Assembly (NCBI GenBank): GCA_910587785.1 | Contig: CAJUOA010000126.1 | Coordinates: 1-7,994 of the forward strand | From: an uncultured Oscillospiraceae bacterium | GTDB lineage: Bacteria > Bacillota > Clostridia > Oscillospirales > Oscillospiraceae | DNA length: 7,994 bases | Direction: 5' to 3' | In this document: piece after piece, positions 1-5,398 of the stretch | How the letters are laid out: each line of letters starts with the position of its first letter | Position numbering within the stretch: position 1 is the stretch's first letter | Notes under the pieces: model-generated | The model's database searches: none | Seen by the model: only the letters and a program-made list of their open reading frames with translations | What the model was told of the DNA's origin: nothing | Made by a program: the position numbers and the translations under genes

Positions 1-110
1 CCGCCGCCTCCGGCACCTACCTCCACGACGAGCCCTACAGCTTTACGGAGTATGTGAAGTCCATGTCGCTGTATAACCAGCTGGTCCGGTATGGGACGGA
101 GGAAGATTGA
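1..110 (+). CDS. C-terminal end of an unidentified protein (partial)
   Basis: The window opens inside a reading frame whose first whole codon is at base 3 and which stops at TGA 108-110. It gives 35 residues ending in LVRYGTEED. The tail is rich in Tyr and charged residues (YSFTEYVKSMSLYNQLVRYG), which reads like a real helical C-terminus rather than a chance frame. It has the same GC-rich codon use as the neighbouring genes. I do not recognise the family from this fragment, and no domain can be assigned. The gene converges on pfp, with a shared hairpin between them. Confidence 0.6.
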   Translation, partial: AASGTYLHDEPYSFTEYVKSMSLYNQLVRYGTEED

Positions 111-150
111 ACAAAGCTAAAGTTTTGTTTAATCTTAGAGCGAGAGAAAC

Positions 151-188
151 ACACCATCCGGCCCCCCGGGGAGGGGACCGGATGGTGT
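151..188 (-). terminator. Hairpin between convergent genes, likely pfp terminator
   Basis: ACACCATCCGG (151-161) pairs perfectly with CCGGATGGTGT (178-188), and an inner run of C can pair with G within the loop region. Read on the minus strand, it lies 22 bases past the pfp stop and is followed by a T-rich but interrupted tail (GTTTCTCTCG). On the plus strand there is no T tract, so it suits pfp better than the upstream partial gene, although it may serve both. A smaller dyad, TGTGCT-ac-AGCACA, sits at 189-202 between this hairpin and the pfp stop. Confidence 0.65.
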
Positions 189-209
189 TGTGCTACAGCA
201 CAGACTAAG

Positions 210-1442
210 TCACTTCGCAGTGATCTTCTTCAGGCGGGCGAAGCGGGGCAGGCCGTTCTCCTTTTTGAGCTTGGTCTCGCCCTGGATGAGGGGGAGGGCG
301 TAGTCCACGAAGCCCTGCTCAATGCCGTTGTGATCGGCGTTGATCCACTCGATGGGGACCTTCTTCTCGGTGTTGGCCACGTCGGTGAGGTTGAAGAGCT
401 TCGTCTTGCAGACGTACTTGCCGCCCTCATAGGAGCGCTCAAAGCCCACCATCTTGTCGGTGAGACCGGCGACGGCGTTCTCCACAGCGGCCTTGCCGGA
501 CATGAAGGACTCGTCGATGTCGGTCTGGGAGGCGAGGTGGGCGCCGCAGCGCTGGAGGAGGCTCAGCTCGATGCCCCGGACCTTGGCGCCGGTCTCCCGC
601 TTGACCACGCCGGCGAGCATGGCGGCCAAGCCGCCCAGCTGAGCGTGGCCGAAGCCGTCGGTAGCGGAGGTCTTGGCCTCGGAGACGAAGGAACCGTCGG
701 CGTAGTGGATACCCTCGGAGACGGCCACCATGCAGTTGCCCCGTTCGGCGTAGACCTTCTTCACCTCGGCAATGAACTTGTCCATGTCGAAGTCGGTCTC
801 GGGCAGGTAGATGAGGTCGGGGCCCGCGCCCATGGCGGTAGCGAGGCCGGCGGCGGCGGTGAGCCATCCGGCGTGGCGGCCCATGATCTCGATGACGCAG
901 ATCATGCCGGTGTCGTAGACCCGGGCGTCGTGGTAGACCTCCATACAGCTGGTGGCGATATACTTGGCCGCGCTGGCGAAGCCGGGGCAGTGGTCGGTGC
1001 CGAAGAGGTCGTTGTCGATGGTCTTGGGCACGCCCATGACCCGGCACTCATAGCCCACCTTCTGCATGTATTTGCTGATCTTGTTGCAGGTATCCATGGA
1101 GTCGTTGCCGCCGTTGTAGAAGAAGTAGCGGACGTCGTACTTTTTGAAGATCTCCAGGATGCGCTTGTAGTCGGTGTCGTCCACGTCCGGGTCCGCCATC
1201 TTGTAGCGGCAGGAGCCCAGGGCGGAGGAGGGGGTGTAGGGGAGCAGCTCCAGCTCCGCCGGGTCCTCCTGGTCCATGTCGATGAGGCGGTCATTGAGCA
1301 CGCCTTTGATGCCGTGCTCCGCGCCGTAGACCTTGGTGATGGCCTCACTGTCCAGAGCCGTGCGGATGACGCCGTAGGCACTGGCGTTGATGACGGAGGT
1401 GGGTCCGCCGGACTGACCGATGATGCACGCGCCTTTTAACAT
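210..1442 (-). CDS. pfp: Pyrophosphate-dependent phosphofructokinase
   Basis: A cytoplasmic glycolytic enzyme that phosphorylates fructose 6-phosphate to fructose 1,6-bisphosphate. It probably uses pyrophosphate, which makes the step reversible. The protein has 410 residues, the usual length of the long bacterial PPi-type family. Visible motifs are the N-terminal phosphate-binding segment GQSGGPTSVINAS (9-21), GGNDS (111-115), PKTIDND (139-145), the sugar-phosphate motif MGRHAG (187-192) and SEG (242-244). Asp114, where ATP enzymes have Gly, and Lys140, where they have Gly (PGTIDND), are the known marks of PPi use. Asn113 stands where the metal-binding Asp of GGDDS or GGDGS is usual. The start is the ATG at 1442-1440 because GGGAGG lies 9 bases upstream; longer in-frame starts would fall in the hairpin leader. 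The gene has its own promoter and is not in an operon. PPi specificity is inferred from the residues, while the PFK fold is certain. Confidence 0.94.
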   Translation of the reverse strand: MLKGACIIGQSGGPTSVINASAYGVIRTALDSEAITKVYGAEHGIKGVLNDRLIDMDQEDPAELELLPYTPSSALGSCRYKMADPDVDDTDYKRILEIFKKYDVRYFFYNGGNDSMDTCNKISKYMQKVGYECRVMGVPKTIDNDLFGTDHCPGFASAAKYIATSCMEVYHDARVYDTGMICVIEIMGRHAGWLTAAAGLATAMGAGPDLIYLPETDFDMDKFIAEVKKVYAERGNCMVAVSEGIHYADGSFVSEAKTSATDGFGHAQLGGLAAMLAGVVKRETGAKVRGIELSLLQRCGAHLASQTDIDESFMSGKAAVENAVAGLTDKMVGFERSYEGGKYVCKTKLFNLTDVANTEKKVPIEWINADHNGIEQGFVDYALPLIQGETKLKKENGLPRFARLKKITAK

Positions 1443-1469
1443 TGTTCTTATCCTCCCGTTTTTGGCATA

Positions 1470-1494
1470 GGTCCCTTCCCACAAGGAAGGGACC
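1470..1494 (-). promoter_or_regulatory. Perfect hairpin in the pfp leader
   Basis: GGTCCCTTCC (1470-1479) and GGAAGGGACC (1485-1494) form a perfect 10-bp stem with a 5-base loop. It lies within the predicted pfp leader, about 16 bases upstream of the SD. No T run follows on the minus strand, so it is not a simple terminator or attenuator. It could stabilise the mRNA 5' end or serve as a binding site. I recognise no riboswitch class. Confidence 0.6.
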
Positions 1495-1508
1495 GGCAGA
1501 GTCCTTGC

Positions 1509-1525
1509 GCAAAGCCGCGCTTTGC
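1509..1525 (-). promoter_or_regulatory. Second hairpin at the 5' end of the pfp leader
   Basis: GCAAAGC (1509-1515) and GCTTTGC (1519-1525) form a perfect 7-bp stem with a 3-base loop. It begins only a few bases after the transcription start expected from the upstream -10 box, so it would be at or very near the 5' end of the pfp mRNA. Such 5' stems commonly protect a transcript from decay. That role is inference here. Confidence 0.5.
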
Positions 1526-1535
1526 TGTTGTGTCC

Positions 1536-1564
1536 AGTATACCAACTTTTCCAGGATTTGTAAA
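1536..1564 (-). promoter_or_regulatory. pfp promoter
   Basis: On the minus strand the sequence reads TTTACA (1564-1559), a 17-base spacer, then TATACT (1541-1536). A TGG just before the -10 box makes it an extended -10. Each hexamer differs from the sigma-A consensus at one position. Transcription should start near 1529, giving a leader of about 87 bases ahead of the pfp ATG. Confidence 0.8.
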
Positions 1565-1588
1565 CAGGTTTTTTGCGGGGCTAGGCGG

Positions 1589-1819
1589 TCATGTAATTTC
1601 TTTCAAGCCATTCATCAGTTTTTTCGTGCGCCGTTCGTTCTCTCGGATGCGTTCTTCCACCTGCATACTCAAAAGGTAGTGGTGGACCAGCCGTTTGACA
1701 TAGCTGGGCACCGTGCGGACTGAGTCCTGGTTATGTTCGATTTGTTGCTGGATATAAAGGTAGTCCTCCTCTGGCAGGGAGATCGTGATGGTCTTGCGTC
1801 CTATTTTGTAGACTGGCAT
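1589..1819 (-). CDS. Small ribbon-helix-helix-like DNA-binding protein
   Basis: A 76-residue protein. Residues 8-16 (RKTITISLP) look like the DNA-contacting beta strand of a ribbon-helix-helix (CopG/Arc) fold. Two helices follow (EEDYLYIQQQIEHN and VPSYVKRLVHHYLLS), then a highly charged helical tail of about 25 residues. That order suits a dimeric repressor or antitoxin-type regulator, but I cannot name the family. The start is the ATG at 1819-1817 because AGGGGGTG lies 6 bases upstream; an in-frame GTG at 1828 falls inside that SD. It is transcribed divergently from an XRE gene across a 109-base gap with its own promoter. No toxin-like gene adjoins it, and pfp downstream has a separate promoter. 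RHH assignment is by pattern only. Confidence 0.72.
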   Translation of the reverse strand: MPVYKIGRKTITISLPEEDYLYIQQQIEHNQDSVRTVPSYVKRLVHHYLLSMQVEERIRENERRTKKLMNGLKEIT

Positions 1820-1845
1820 CGAATTCACCCCCTATCATACAGCAG

Positions 1846-1874
1846 ATTATATCATATTTCAGAGAAAAACGCAA
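1846..1874 (-). promoter_or_regulatory. Promoter of the RHH-like gene
   Basis: On the minus strand a consensus TATAAT (1851-1846) is preceded by TGA, giving an extended -10. TTGCGT (1874-1869) lies 17 bases upstream as a weak -35. The leader to the ATG would be about 20 bases and includes the SD. The -35 directly abuts the 14-base palindrome at 1875-1888, so a protein bound there could control this promoter. Confidence 0.72.
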
Positions 1875-1888
1875 GTGCGTATACGCAC
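1875..1888. promoter_or_regulatory. Perfect 14-base palindrome, candidate operator
   Basis: GTGCGTATACGCAC is its own reverse complement. It lies between the divergent RHH-like and XRE genes, touching the -35 of the former and upstream of the latter. Position and symmetry fit an operator for a dimeric helix-turn-helix or RHH protein. Which of the two flanking proteins would bind it cannot be told from the sequence. Confidence 0.6.
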
Positions 1889-1895
1889 AATCACA

Positions 1896-1922
1896 CACCT
1901 CAATAATATTTCTATTGAGGTG
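1896..1922 (+). promoter_or_regulatory. 10-bp dyad covering the XRE gene SD
   Basis: CACCTCAATA (1896-1905) and TATTGAGGTG (1913-1922) are perfect inverted repeats separated by 7 bases. The right arm contains GAGGTG, the SD of the XRE gene, 6 bases before its ATG. As RNA the stem would hide the SD. As DNA it is a dyad with half-sites 17 bases apart (centre to centre) around a possible -10 (TAATAT, 1904-1909). The two readings differ in whether the left arm is transcribed, and the sequence does not settle it. Confidence 0.6.
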
Positions 1923-1928
1923 ATAACC

Positions 1929-2171
1929 ATGTCAGTGAAAGACGCCGTAGCTCAGCGCTTCCGCGAGCTCTGTACGGAGAGAGGCATCCGCCCCAACGAA
2001 TTGGCGGTCCGTGCTGGGGTGACGCCCTCCACAGTGTACAGTCTGCTGGACCCCCGGCGGAGAGATGTGTCCGTTGTCACGGTGAAAAAGCTCTGTGACG
2101 GCCTCGACATCACGCTGGGGGAATTTTTCGGCGCCCCGGTCTTTGAGGGGCTGGACCAGGAGATCGTGTAG
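1929..2171 (+). CDS. XRE/Cro-type helix-turn-helix regulator
   Basis: An 80-residue protein that is almost entirely one HTH_XRE domain. Residues 5-37 hold the first helices and the turn (FRELCTERGIRPNELAVRAG, then VTPSTVYSLL as recognition helix). They are followed by DVSVVTVKKLCDGLDITLGEFF, the family's usual closing helices. It lacks a sensor or peptidase domain, so it is a minimal Cro-like repressor or activator. The start is the ATG at 1929, with GAGGTG 6 bases upstream; the frame stays open to a GTG at 1875 inside the palindrome, which has no SD. The stop TAG (2169-2171) lies within the arm of the downstream repeat. Target genes are unknown. Autoregulation and control of the divergent RHH-like gene are the simplest inferences. 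Confidence 0.86.
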   Translation: MSVKDAVAQRFRELCTERGIRPNELAVRAGVTPSTVYSLLDPRRRDVSVVTVKKLCDGLDITLGEFFGAPVFEGLDQEIV

Positions 2172-2368
2172 GGCGCGACGGCCCCGGCGCGCCGCTCCTC
2201 CCCCAAAACGCTGGGACGCCATCAATGCGCCCGTAGGGGCGGATACCATCCGCCCGTTCTATCGCGGCATTTCCGTTATCGTGCGGGCGGGTAATACCCG
2301 CCCCTACGAAATGGTGCAGTGTACGCGGTGCCCATCAGACGGCGCGCCGGGGTCGTCGCGCCCTACGC
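2166..2368. repeat. Composite GC-rich inverted-repeat element (MITE/REP-like)
   Basis: Outer arms at 2168-2194 and 2340-2366 are 27-base inverted repeats differing at one position. Each arm is itself partly self-complementary (GGCGCG with CGCGCC). Nothing in the interior looks coding or like a transposase. It begins in the last codons of the XRE gene, whose TAG stop is part of the left arm, and ends 50 bases before the fba promoter. It fills most of the 307-base stretch between the XRE gene and fba. The form is that of a non-autonomous, palindromic dispersed repeat. It may also act as a terminator or mRNA-stabilising structure for the XRE transcript. Confidence 0.75.
2232..2308. repeat. Inner inverted-repeat element nested in the larger one
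   Basis: The left arm starts CGTAGGGGCGG (2232-2242) and the right arm ends CCGCCCCTACG (2298-2308). Over 25 bases the arms match at all but 4 positions. Each arm also folds alone: GGGCGGAT-acc-ATCCGCCC (2237-2255) and GGGCGGGT-aat-ACCCGCCC (2285-2303). Its arms differ in sequence from the outer arms, so it looks like a second element family inserted inside the first. I see no clear target-site duplication. Confidence 0.72.
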
Positions 2369-2416
2369 AGTCTGGAATATTTCATGAAACAGGCATGGCA
2401 GAAAAATAAAAACCTC

Positions 2417-2444
2417 TTGCAATATCGGAAAACTGTGGTAAAAT
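2417..2444 (+). promoter_or_regulatory. fba promoter
   Basis: TTGCAA (2417-2422), a 16-base spacer and TAAAAT (2439-2444), preceded by TGG as an extended -10. The surroundings are AT-rich in an otherwise GC-rich window. Transcription should begin near 2451, leaving a leader of about 28 bases with AGGAGG 8 bases before the ATG. Confidence 0.8.
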
Positions 2445-2478
2445 AAGAGTACATTCTACTACTCAGGAGGATACTGCC

Positions 2479-3447
2479 ATGCCCCTCGTAACTACAACCG
2501 AGATGTTCAAGAAGGCCTATAACGGCGGCTACGCCATCGGCGCGTTCAACGTCAACAACATGGAGATCGTCCAGGGCATCACCGAGGCCTGCCGCGAGGT
2601 CAAGGCCCCCGTGATCCTTCAGGTCTCCAAGGGTGCCCGGGCCTACGCCAACCACACCTATCTGGTGAACCTGGTCAAGTCTGCGGTCACTGAGTGCCCC
2701 GAGATCCCCATCGCCCTGCATCTGGACCACGGCGACAGCTTCGAGACCTGCAAGAGCTGCATTGACGGCGGCTTCACCTCCGTCATGATCGACGCCTCCA
2801 GCAAGCCCTTTGCCGAGAACATCGAGATCACCAAGCAGGTGGTCGAGTATGCCCACGCCCACGGCGTGGTGGTGGAGGCTGAGCTGGGCGCTCTCGCCGG
2901 CATCGAGGACGAGGTCCAGGTCTCCGCCGAGGAGTCCCACTACACCCGCCCGGAAGAGGTGGAGGAGTTCGTCTCCAAGACCGGCTGCGACTCCCTGGCC
3001 ATCGCCATCGGCACCAGCCACGGCGCTTACAAGTTTACCGCCGCCCAGTGCACCCGCAACGAGAAGGGCGAGCTGGTGCCCCCGCCCCTGCGCTTCGACA
3101 TCCTCGACGAGGTGGTCAAGCGCCTGCCCGGCTTCCCCATCGTGCTCCACGGCTCCTCCTCCGTGCCCCAGAGCTTCGTGAAGATGATCAACGAAAACGG
3201 CGGCAAGATGCCCGACGCCGTGGGCATCCCCGAGGAGCAGCTCCGTCAGGCGGCCCGCAGCGCGGTGTGCAAGATCAACATCGACTCCGACCTGCGCCTG
3301 GCCATGACCGGCACCATCCGGCAGTTCTTCAGCGAGCATCCCGACAAGTTCGACCCCCGCGAGTACCTCAAGCCCGCCCGCGCCAACATCAAGGACTTGG
3401 TCAAGCACAAGCTGATCAATGTCCTCGGCTGTGACGGCAAGGCCTGA
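2479..3447 (+). CDS. fba: Class II fructose-bisphosphate aldolase
   Basis: A zinc-dependent cytoplasmic aldolase that splits fructose 1,6-bisphosphate into dihydroxyacetone phosphate and glyceraldehyde 3-phosphate in glycolysis, and runs in reverse for gluconeogenesis. The protein has 322 residues, within the normal range for the short bacterial and protist-like class II type. HLDHG (81-85) gives the catalytic Asp83 and zinc ligand His84. GTSHG (178-182) gives His181 and LHGSS (223-227) gives His224 as further zinc ligands. NIDSD (267-271) is the substrate-phosphate loop and VEAELG (132-137) is conserved in the family. The start is fixed by AGGAGG 8 bases upstream. It has its own promoter and a strong terminator, so it is transcribed alone. 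The related class II tagatose-bisphosphate aldolase is less likely in this glycolytic context, with a PFK nearby. Confidence 0.95.
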   Translation: MPLVTTTEMFKKAYNGGYAIGAFNVNNMEIVQGITEACREVKAPVILQVSKGARAYANHTYLVNLVKSAVTECPEIPIALHLDHGDSFETCKSCIDGGFTSVMIDASSKPFAENIEITKQVVEYAHAHGVVVEAELGALAGIEDEVQVSAEESHYTRPEEVEEFVSKTGCDSLAIAIGTSHGAYKFTAAQCTRNEKGELVPPPLRFDILDEVVKRLPGFPIVLHGSSSVPQSFVKMINENGGKMPDAVGIPEEQLRQAARSAVCKINIDSDLRLAMTGTIRQFFSEHPDKFDPREYLKPARANIKDLVKHKLINVLGCDGKA

Positions 3448-3460
3448 TCCGCCCCCTTTG

Positions 3461-3495
3461 CGGGCCCTTCCCGGAAAGGGAGGGGCCCGTTTTTT
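3461..3495 (+). terminator. Rho-independent terminator of fba
   Basis: CGGGCCCTTCCC (3461-3472) pairs with GGGAGGGGCCCG (3478-3489) over 12 bp with one G-T wobble and a 5-base loop. Six T (3490-3495) follow at once. It is the clearest terminator in the window and lies 13 bases after the fba stop. Confidence 0.93.
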
Positions 3496-3537
3496 GAACG
3501 TATATTCCCCAAAAAAGGGAGAAATCAGGAGGCGCGT

Positions 3538-4017
3538 ATGGCGGCAAAAATCGGCGTGATCTCAGACACCCACGGCACTCTGCGTCCGGACGTGGTCGAG
3601 CGCCTGAAGGACTGTGACTATATCATCCACGCCGGGGATTTTGACCGGGAGTCCCTGCTGCTGGAGCTGGAGGACATCGGCCCCCTCTGCGCGGTCCGGG
3701 GGAACAACGACTGGGGCTCCTGGACCCGGGAGCTCCCGTACCAGCGGACATTCACCATTGACGGCGTCACGTTTTTCGTGACCCACAAGCGGGAGGATGT
3801 GCCCCGGGTGCTGAAGGACGAGGTCAAGGTGGTGGTCTTCGGCCACTCCCACCAGTACTTCCAGAGCGAGGCAGGGGGGAGGCTGTGGCTCAACCCCGGC
3901 AGCTGCGGCAGGCCCCGGTTCCGCTGTGGATTGAGCATGGCCATGCTGACCATAGAGCGCGGGGAGGTCCAGGTGGAGCGGATCGACCTGCCTCTTTCAG
4001 ACAGGGACCGTCTGTAG
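3538..4017 (+). CDS. YfcE-like metallophosphoesterase
   Basis: A small cytoplasmic calcineurin-like phosphoesterase of 159 residues, typical of the YfcE/MJ0936 group of Mn- or Ni-dependent phosphodiesterases. The five family motifs appear in order: SDTHG (9-13), HAGD (31-34), GNND (55-58), TH (82-83) and GHSH (102-105). They supply the two-metal site (Asp10, His12, Asp34, Asn56, His83, His103, His105), and NPGS (119-122) follows as expected. The physiological substrate of this group is generally unknown, and nothing here identifies it. AGGAGG lies 5 bases before the ATG. I see no convincing promoter between the fba terminator and this gene; TATATT at 3501 has no -35. Low-level read-through from fba is possible. 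A weak hairpin follows the gene. Confidence 0.9.
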   Translation: MAAKIGVISDTHGTLRPDVVERLKDCDYIIHAGDFDRESLLLELEDIGPLCAVRGNNDWGSWTRELPYQRTFTIDGVTFFVTHKREDVPRVLKDEVKVVVFGHSHQYFQSEAGGRLWLNPGSCGRPRFRCGLSMAMLTIERGEVQVERIDLPLSDRDRL

Positions 4018-4047
4018 GCTTCTAGGCGCGAAGCATATATTGCCAGC

Positions 4048-4065
4048 AGAGCCGGCGCTCTTTTT
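4048..4065 (+). terminator. Possible short terminator after the phosphoesterase
   Basis: AGAGC (4048-4052) and GCTCT (4057-4061) form a 5-bp stem around CGGC, running into five T (4061-4065). The stem is short, so termination may be partial. No clear promoter follows for the next gene, which suggests some transcription passes through. Confidence 0.45.
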
Positions 4066-4091
4066 AGAAATCAAAAACAGAGGAACATAAC

Positions 4092-4646
4092 ATGCGATTC
4101 ATAGCCTTTGACGTGGAGACGCCCAACTCCTATAACAACCGCATCAGCGCCATCGGCGTGACGGTGGTGGAGGACGGGAAGATCGTGGAGGAATTTTTCA
4201 CTCTGGTGGACCCGGAGACCTATTTCAGCAACTTCAATATCCAGCTGACCGGCATCACACCGGAGGCGGTGGAGGGCGCGCCCACCTTTGAGGAGCTCTG
4301 GCCGAGGCTGGAGCCGGTGTTCTCCAGCGGCGTATTGACGGCCCACAACGCCCCCTTCGATATGAGCGTATTGGCCAAGTGCCTGCGGGCTTACTGCGTG
4401 GAGTGGCGGGACACGATGCCCTATCTCTGCACCTGCCAAATGGGGAGGCGGTGCTACCCGGCCTTGCCCAACCACAAATTGGACACGCTGTGCGGACACG
4501 TCGGCATCCAGCTGAACCACCACCAGGCCGACAGCGACAGCCACGCCTGCGCCCTGCTCCTGCTGGACTACCTGGAGCAGGGGATGGACGCGGAGCCGTT
4601 CCTGCGCACATACGATCTGATCAATATCCGCACCGTGCAGCCATGA
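4092..4646 (+). CDS. DnaQ-like 3'-5' exonuclease (DEDDh)
   Basis: A stand-alone exonuclease-fold protein of 184 residues, of the kind related to the DNA polymerase III epsilon subunit. The DEDDh catalytic set is complete: Asp7 and Glu9 in FDVETPN, Asp90 in HNAPFD (85-90), and His144 with Asp149 in HHQADSD (143-149). LTGIT (52-56) is the usual motif after the first strand. Hydrolysis of single-stranded or mismatched 3' ends is the expected activity. There is no polymerase, helicase or BRCT domain. AGAGGA lies 7 bases before the ATG. Its stop is 16 bases before the start of the AlkD-like gene, so the two are probably co-transcribed, pointing to DNA repair. Because these proteins also include RNases, the substrate is inferred. 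Confidence 0.9.
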   Translation: MRFIAFDVETPNSYNNRISAIGVTVVEDGKIVEEFFTLVDPETYFSNFNIQLTGITPEAVEGAPTFEELWPRLEPVFSSGVLTAHNAPFDMSVLAKCLRAYCVEWRDTMPYLCTCQMGRRCYPALPNHKLDTLCGHVGIQLNHHQADSDSHACALLLLDYLEQGMDAEPFLRTYDLINIRTVQP

Positions 4647-4662
4647 AAAGAAGGGGAGGAGA

Positions 4663-5355
4663 ATGCGTTTGGAACAAAACCTGCTGAAAAGCCTTTTTGC
4701 TTTACAGGACCTGAAATACAAGGAGTTTCACTGTAGATTGATGCCCACTGTGGACCCGGAGACCGTCATTGGCGTCCGGGTGCCGCCTCTTCGGAAGTTG
4801 GCCGTGCAGTTTGGGAAAACGCCCCAGGCAGAGGCGTTTCTCCACGCACTGCCCCACCGGTACTATGAGGAGAACAACGTCCACGGCTGTCTGATCTCCG
4901 CCATGACAGACTATGAACAGACGGTGGCGGCGCTGGATGCGTTTCTTCCATACGTGGACAACTGGGCCACCTGTGACCTCATCAGCCCAAAGGCTTTCAA
5001 AAAACATCCCGCGCCGCTTCTGGAGCAGTGCAGGACGTGGATGGCGTCGGACCATGCCTATACGGTGCGCTTTGGCATCGGTGTGCTGTTGTCGTTCTAT
5101 TTGGACGACGCCTTCGCGCCGGAACAGCTGGAGTGGGCGGCGGACCTCCGCAGCGGAGAGTACTACGTGAACATGATGACCGCCTGGTACTTCGCCACGG
5201 CGTTGGCCAAGCAGTACGACGCCGCGCTGCCCTACATCCAGCACCAGCGCCTGGATCCCTGGACCCACAACAAGGCCATCCAGAAGGCCGTGGAGAGCTA
5301 TCGCATTACGCCCGAACAGAAAGCCCTCCTGCGAAAATACAAAGTAAAACTATAG
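4663..5355 (+). CDS. AlkD-like DNA alkylation repair protein
   Basis: A 230-residue protein of the DNA alkylation repair (AlkD, HEAT-like repeat) family. These all-helical DNA glycosylases remove N3- and N7-alkylated purines without flipping the base. Key positions of Bacillus cereus AlkD line up: Trp101 and Asp105 in NWATCD match Trp109/Asp113, Arg136 in YTVRFG matches Arg148, and Trp175 in TAWYFA matches Trp187. The spacings W-D (4) and R-W (39) are the same. The catalytic Asp is therefore present and the protein is probably active. A purine-rich stretch with GGAGG sits just before the ATG, 3 bases away, while AAGGGG gives a 6-base alternative spacing. It lies 16 bases after the exonuclease gene and ends at a bidirectional hairpin. 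Activity is inferred from family residues. Confidence 0.9.
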   Translation: MRLEQNLLKSLFALQDLKYKEFHCRLMPTVDPETVIGVRVPPLRKLAVQFGKTPQAEAFLHALPHRYYEENNVHGCLISAMTDYEQTVAALDAFLPYVDNWATCDLISPKAFKKHPAPLLEQCRTWMASDHAYTVRFGIGVLLSFYLDDAFAPEQLEWAADLRSGEYYVNMMTAWYFATALAKQYDAALPYIQHQRLDPWTHNKAIQKAVESYRITPEQKALLRKYKVKL

Positions 5356-5357
5356 AT

Positions 5358-5395
5358 ATCCCCCCGCTGCGGCCCAGGACCGCAGATGGGGGGAT
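5358..5395. terminator. Bidirectional terminator between convergent genes
   Basis: ATCCCCCC (5358-5365) with GGGGGGAT (5388-5395) and CTGCGG (5367-5372) with CCGCAG (5380-5385) make a strong stem with a small internal mismatch and a 7-base loop. It begins 2 bases after the alkD-like stop and ends 3 bases before the stop of the convergent small gene. Tails are GTTTC on the plus strand and a looser AT-rich run on the minus strand. Confidence 0.75.
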
Positions 5396-5398
5396 GTT

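Noticed and set aside
110..129. Small AACAAA/TTTGTT dyad just after the partial first gene
   Set aside because: Six A-T-rich base pairs with an 8-base loop and no T tract. It is too weak to call a terminator.
330..1439. Long open frame of 369 codons on the plus strand opposite pfp
   Set aside because: It is a GC-rich antisense frame with low-complexity Val/Gly/Asp/His composition and no SD. The minus strand encodes a clear PFK.
1875..1928. Longer start (GTG at 1875) for the XRE protein
   Set aside because: It has no SD, lies in the palindrome and would translate the dyad. The ATG at 1929 has GAGGTG at ideal spacing and begins the HTH fold properly.
1589..2171. Toxin-antitoxin module made of the RHH-like and XRE proteins
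   Set aside because: The genes are divergent, not a tandem pair, and neither shows a toxin fold. Both look like DNA-binding proteins.
2335..3408. Long open frame of 357 codons on the minus strand opposite fba
   Set aside because: It has repetitive Gly/Leu/Val/Asp composition typical of an antisense shadow. It crosses the fba promoter and the repeat, and the plus strand encodes an intact aldolase.
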